Part shown: in pieces, positions 6,356 through 8,740 of the stretch
How the letters are laid out: each line of letters starts with the position of its first letter
How positions within the stretch are numbered: position 1 is the first letter of the stretch
Assembly: GCA_016875975.1 (NCBI GenBank)
Contig: VGOF01000049.1
Location: forward strand, 1 to 8,740
DNA: 8,740 nucleotides
Source: Chloroflexota bacterium
GTDB taxonomy: Bacteria > Chloroflexota > Dehalococcoidia > GIF9 > UBA5629
Reading direction: 5' to 3'
Notes under the pieces: generated by a model
The model's database searches: none
What the model was told of the DNA's origin: nothing
What the model saw: the letters and a program-made list of their open reading frames with translations, nothing else
Translations under genes and position numbers: made by a program

Positions 6356-7135
6356 TCAGCGAGATTCCGGACGTGGTGGCTGGGGACGCTGGCCATTAGA
6401 GTATCGGCGGATGCCATCGGCCATACCAGGGTCTTTCATGCTGCCTTGATGCAAGCGCTTCTCCAGCCCCAACCCCTCATCCAAAGATAATGACAAGCCC
6501 TCGTACACGCTGCGACGGTCATTACGCAGGCTTACCTGAGGATAGCTAGAGATAGCTTCGGCCAATTCCAGAGACCTCGAAAGCGCTTGTCCCAGCGGCA
6601 CAACCTCCTGAACCAGGCCGATTCTTAGCCCGTGCTCAGCATCTATCTGTACGCCGGTTTCAATCATATAAAGCGCATTCCCCAAACCCACTATCCTCCA
6701 CAAGCGCTGGGTGCCACCGTCAATCAGGGGAACACCCCAACGGCGGTTAACCACACCAAAACTGGCGTTGCCACTGGCAACACGAAAATCACACCAGCAG
6801 GCCAGTTCCAGCCCTCCAGCCAGGCAATAGCCATTCACAGCAGCTATGGTCGGTTTACCAACATCAGTGATACGGCTAACGCCCATCGGCCCACAAATAT
6901 CAGAATGTGACCAGGATATCAGGCTCTCCACATTCTTCAGGTCAGCCCCAGCACAGAATGATACATCGCCAGCACCGGTAAGTATCAAGACATCAAGGCC
7001 ATCATCTCTCCGAAAGGTGTCTACCGCCTTGAACAGCATCTCCGCAGTCTCTCCATCTACCGCATTGCGGACTTCGGGCCTGTTGATGGTAACGATGAAA
7101 GCACGTCCTTTGCGCTCGGTCTCAACTTTGGACAT
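6356..7135 (-). CDS. Enoyl-CoA hydratase/isomerase (crotonase) family protein
   Basis: A 259-residue crotonase-fold enzyme acting on a CoA thioester, of the family's usual length. Visible motifs: INRPEVRNAV (17-26), CAGADL (61-66) giving one oxyanion-hole amide, VNGYCLAGGLELA (100-112) giving the other plus Glu110 (equivalent to rat crotonase Glu144), and FGVVNRRWGVPLIDGGTQRL (126-145). Aligning that last block with rat crotonase puts Asn130 where catalytic Glu164 should be, so classical hydration is doubtful; isomerase, hydrolase or another crotonase reaction is possible. Asp139 could contribute an acidic group. The C-terminus ends in a proline- and arginine-rich tail. The start is fixed by AGGAGGT six bases upstream. 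It follows metF after 111 bases but has its own promoter, so a direct link with folate metabolism is not implied. Confidence 0.93.
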   Translation of the reverse strand: MSKVETERKGRAFIVTINRPEVRNAVDGETAEMLFKAVDTFRRDDGLDVLILTGAGDVSFCAGADLKNVESLISWSHSDICGPMGVSRITDVGKPTIAAVNGYCLAGGLELACWCDFRVASGNASFGVVNRRWGVPLIDGGTQRLWRIVGLGNALYMIETGVQIDAEHGLRIGLVQEVVPLGQALSRSLELAEAISSYPQVSLRNDRRSVYEGLSLSLDEGLGLEKRLHQGSMKDPGMADGIRRYSNGQRPQPPRPESR

Positions 7136-7141
7136 GGCAAT

Positions 7142-7148
7142 ACCTCCT
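7142..7148 (-). promoter_or_regulatory. Strong Shine-Dalgarno sequence of the crotonase gene
   Basis: On the minus strand AGGAGGT ends six bases before the ATG at 7135. This selects that start codon; the same six-base spacing is seen at the M28 and lipoprotein genes. Confidence 0.85.
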
Positions 7149-7199
7149 CTGGAATAGGCAGTATCTCACGGGGAAATCGGCAGACTCACTGCAGGTCAC

Positions 7200-7228
7200 A
7201 TTGTAGGACATTAAACGGGGGGAGGCAA
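7200..7228 (-). promoter_or_regulatory. Predicted promoter of the crotonase gene
   Basis: On the minus strand TTGCCT (7228-7223) and TACAAT (7205-7200) are separated by 17 bases; they match the consensus at four and five of six positions. Transcription would start near 7193 and leave a leader of about 58 bases. It lies in the 111-base gap after metF, so the crotonase gene can be expressed apart from metVF. No terminator hairpin was found in the gap, so read-through from metF remains possible. Confidence 0.45.
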
Positions 7229-7246
7229 AGGATACTGACGTTCAAA

Positions 7247-8131
7247 TCATAGCCCGGCAGCAGCCAGAATATCAGGAACCACTTCTTCCTTACCTATGGC
7301 CATGACATGAACGCCATCACAAAGAGAGTCCTTCTTCAGCGCGGTAATCATCCTGCCGGCAATCTCGATGCCTTTCTTCAGCGCTTCGCCCTTAGGCGCT
7401 GCTGCCAGCTCATCGATCAAGCCCTGCGGCACAAAGATGCCTGGCACGTTATCCGTCATATACTTGGCCATCCGGGCTGAGGTCAACAGCACTATCCCAG
7501 CCAATATCTTCACCGGGAATTTTCGAGCATACTTCATAAACTTGGCAAAGTTGTCCAGGTCATAAATAGCCTGCGTCTGGAAGAACTCAGCTCCGGCTTC
7601 CATCTTCTTTTCGAATTTTATTAATTGGGGTTCTATAGGATCAGCCTCAGGGGTAACTATGGCACCAGCACAAAACTGCACAGCCCCATCCAGGTCATTC
7701 CCCCCCAAATCTTTACCCGATTCAAGTTGACGTATAGCCCTCAGCAACTGAGATGAATCCAGGTCGAAGACCCCTTTAGCTTCCTTATGGTCACCAACAG
7801 GAACAGCATCCCCAGTGAGGCAAAGCACATTCCGCACGCCCCTGGTATAGGCGAAGAGAAGCTCAGCCTGAAGAGCCAGGCGATTGCGGTCGCGGCAGGT
7901 CATCTGCAATATGGGTTCCCCCCCACGTTCCCTGACAGATAAGCAGCCGCCGATAGAAGGAAACCGCATTACCGAGCTTTGATGGTCAGTAACATTCATG
8001 GCATCTACCTTGTCCTTGAGCAGGTCAATATGATGCAACATGCCTTCGATGTTGGTGCCTTTGGGCGGCCCAATCTCGCTGGTCACCACAAACTTCCCAG
8101 AGTTAAGCGCTTCCTTAAATTTTGTCACCAT
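7247..8131 (-). CDS. metF: Methylenetetrahydrofolate reductase, MetF
   Basis: This TIM-barrel flavoenzyme reduces 5,10-methylene-tetrahydrofolate to 5-methyl-tetrahydrofolate, feeding the methyl branch of the Wood-Ljungdahl pathway and/or methionine synthesis. From the ATG at 8131 it has 294 residues, typical of bacterial MetF. Visible landmarks: SEIGPPKG (18-25) with Glu19 in the place of the E. coli proton-relay Glu, QMTCRDRNR (76-84), LTGD (105-108) with Asp108 near the flavin, FQTQAIYD (184-191) with Gln187 matching the substrate-binding Gln, and KILAGIVLL (208-216). An in-frame ATG at 8137 would add two residues, but GAGGG touches it directly and is six bases from 8131, which is preferred. 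metV ends 13 bases upstream, so the two are cotranscribed. Electrons probably come through MetV rather than directly from NAD(P)H, as in acetogens (inference). Confidence 0.93.
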   Translation of the reverse strand: MVTKFKEALNSGKFVVTSEIGPPKGTNIEGMLHHIDLLKDKVDAMNVTDHQSSVMRFPSIGGCLSVRERGGEPILQMTCRDRNRLALQAELLFAYTRGVRNVLCLTGDAVPVGDHKEAKGVFDLDSSQLLRAIRQLESGKDLGGNDLDGAVQFCAGAIVTPEADPIEPQLIKFEKKMEAGAEFFQTQAIYDLDNFAKFMKYARKFPVKILAGIVLLTSARMAKYMTDNVPGIFVPQGLIDELAAAPKGEALKKGIEIAGRMITALKKDSLCDGVHVMAIGKEEVVPDILAAAGL

Positions 8132-8137
8132 AGCCAT

Positions 8138-8142
8138 CCCTC
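8138..8142 (-). promoter_or_regulatory. Shine-Dalgarno sequence deciding the metF start
   Basis: GAGGG on the minus strand lies immediately against the ATG at 8137 but six bases before the ATG at 8131. Since other genes in this window use a six-base spacing, the second ATG is the likelier start. The site lies two bases after the metV stop codon, which fits translational coupling of the two subunits. Confidence 0.6.
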
Positions 8143-8144
8143 AC

Positions 8145-8740
8145 TCAGGCAATTTTGATCGTCCGCGGTCTGGGTGCCGCTTGGAAATTCTTCGGCGGCT
8201 GCTGCTTACGCATCAGGTCAAGCCGACCCTGCACATTCAGCCGCTGATATATCAAAGTCCAGGCACAGTCCTTTTCTTTGTCCACCTCGCACTTACCTTT
8301 ATTAGTACCACCACAGGGACCATTGACCAAACCCTTGTGACAAGCGGTTATAGGACAAATCCCCGCTGTCTCGCCTAAAACACACTGGCCACACTGGACA
8401 CAGACCTCGTGGAAATTCCCTGGCTCATCTTCCAGGCCAATGAACAGCGTATCCACCCCGGGTATTACCGGTTTGTCAAGATATGAGCTGACTTTATGCA
8501 CTCCCAAGGCGCAAGACATCACCAGCATACAGCCCGCATTGCGAATAGCACCGTTATTCTCCTTAATAGCCACCTCCGTCATCTCGTCACAGGCAGTAGG
8601 AATAACCGTCCAGCCAGTAACTATCTTGCCCTGCTCTTGCAGCTTTTCTTTCATAGCCAGCACTTCATCCCGGCCACCTGTCTTGGTCATAGTGGTGCAG
8701 GTACCGCAGCCTACAATGAAAACCCTGTCCAGCCCATCCA
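8145..8740 (-). CDS. metV: MetV, cysteine-rich partner of MetF (MTHFR C-terminal domain), 5' end beyond window
   Basis: MetV binds MetF in acetogens and carries metal centres that pass electrons to the flavin. The frame stays open to the right edge; an ATG at 8690 is internal, because the codons before it encode VFIVGCGTCTT, part of the conserved N-terminal motif. The true start is therefore outside the window. Counting from that internal Met, cysteines 97, 100, 103, 112, 117, 126, 134 and 142 form the MTHFR_C pattern, with CVQCGQC, GICPITAC, NGPCGG and GKCEV as landmarks; two more sit in CGTC at 8697-8708. The usual third cysteine of that N-terminal motif is Thr here. The tail after residue 160 is basic and proline-rich. 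metF follows 13 bases downstream. Genes for an electron-transfer module (HdrA or similar) might lie beyond the right edge; none is visible. Confidence 0.88.
   Translation of the reverse strand, partial: DGLDRVFIVGCGTCTTMTKTGGRDEVLAMKEKLQEQGKIVTGWTVIPTACDEMTEVAIKENNGAIRNAGCMLVMSCALGVHKVSSYLDKPVIPGVDTLFIGLEDEPGNFHEVCVQCGQCVLGETAGICPITACHKGLVNGPCGGTNKGKCEVDKEKDCAWTLIYQRLNVQGRLDLMRKQQPPKNFQAAPRPRTIKIA

Noticed and set aside
8688..8690. ATG as the start of metV
   Set aside because: The upstream codons continue the conserved GCGTC motif in frame to the window edge, so this Met is internal.

Overview
The window carries seven protein-coding genes: four transcribed leftward in two groups at the ends (two of them cut by the window edges), one leftward metallopeptidase gene, and two rightward genes in the middle. 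No rRNA, tRNA, CRISPR array or insertion sequence was seen. Base composition is near 50% GC. Strong Shine-Dalgarno sequences (several about six bases before the ATG), sigma70-like promoters and a lipobox indicate a bacterium. The MetV-MetF pair points to an anaerobe using the methyl branch of the Wood-Ljungdahl pathway. A Chloroflexota (Dehalococcoidia-like) or similar acetogenic lineage is possible, but the sequence alone does not settle this.

Left part, all leftward: a YgjP-type zinc metallopeptidase-fold gene (2269-3045), then a 147-base spacer with a good promoter and short repeats, then an ABC exporter operon of the MacB/LolCDE type. Its ATPase (1414-2118) overlaps by 7 bases with a long FtsX-type permease that runs off the left edge (1-1420).

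Middle, rightward: after a divergent spacer (3046-3216) with two perfect inverted repeats, a membrane-embedded M28 zinc peptidase (3217-4473) is followed by a large alpha/beta-hydrolase lipoprotein (4571-6346). The two may be cotranscribed. A shared role in breaking down peptides or esters at the cell envelope is only a guess.

Right part, leftward: metV (truncated at the right edge) and metF are tightly coupled and encode methylenetetrahydrofolate reductase with its cysteine-rich partner. They are followed, behind its own promoter, by a crotonase-family gene (6356-7135) whose second catalytic glutamate appears to be asparagine. This gene converges with the lipoprotein gene with only 9 bases between stop codons.

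Most of the content belongs to known families. The observations most worth a second look are the transmembrane hairpin inserted inside the M28 catalytic core, the paired inverted repeats around the M28 promoter, the missing cysteine in the N-terminal motif of MetV, and the altered crotonase active site.
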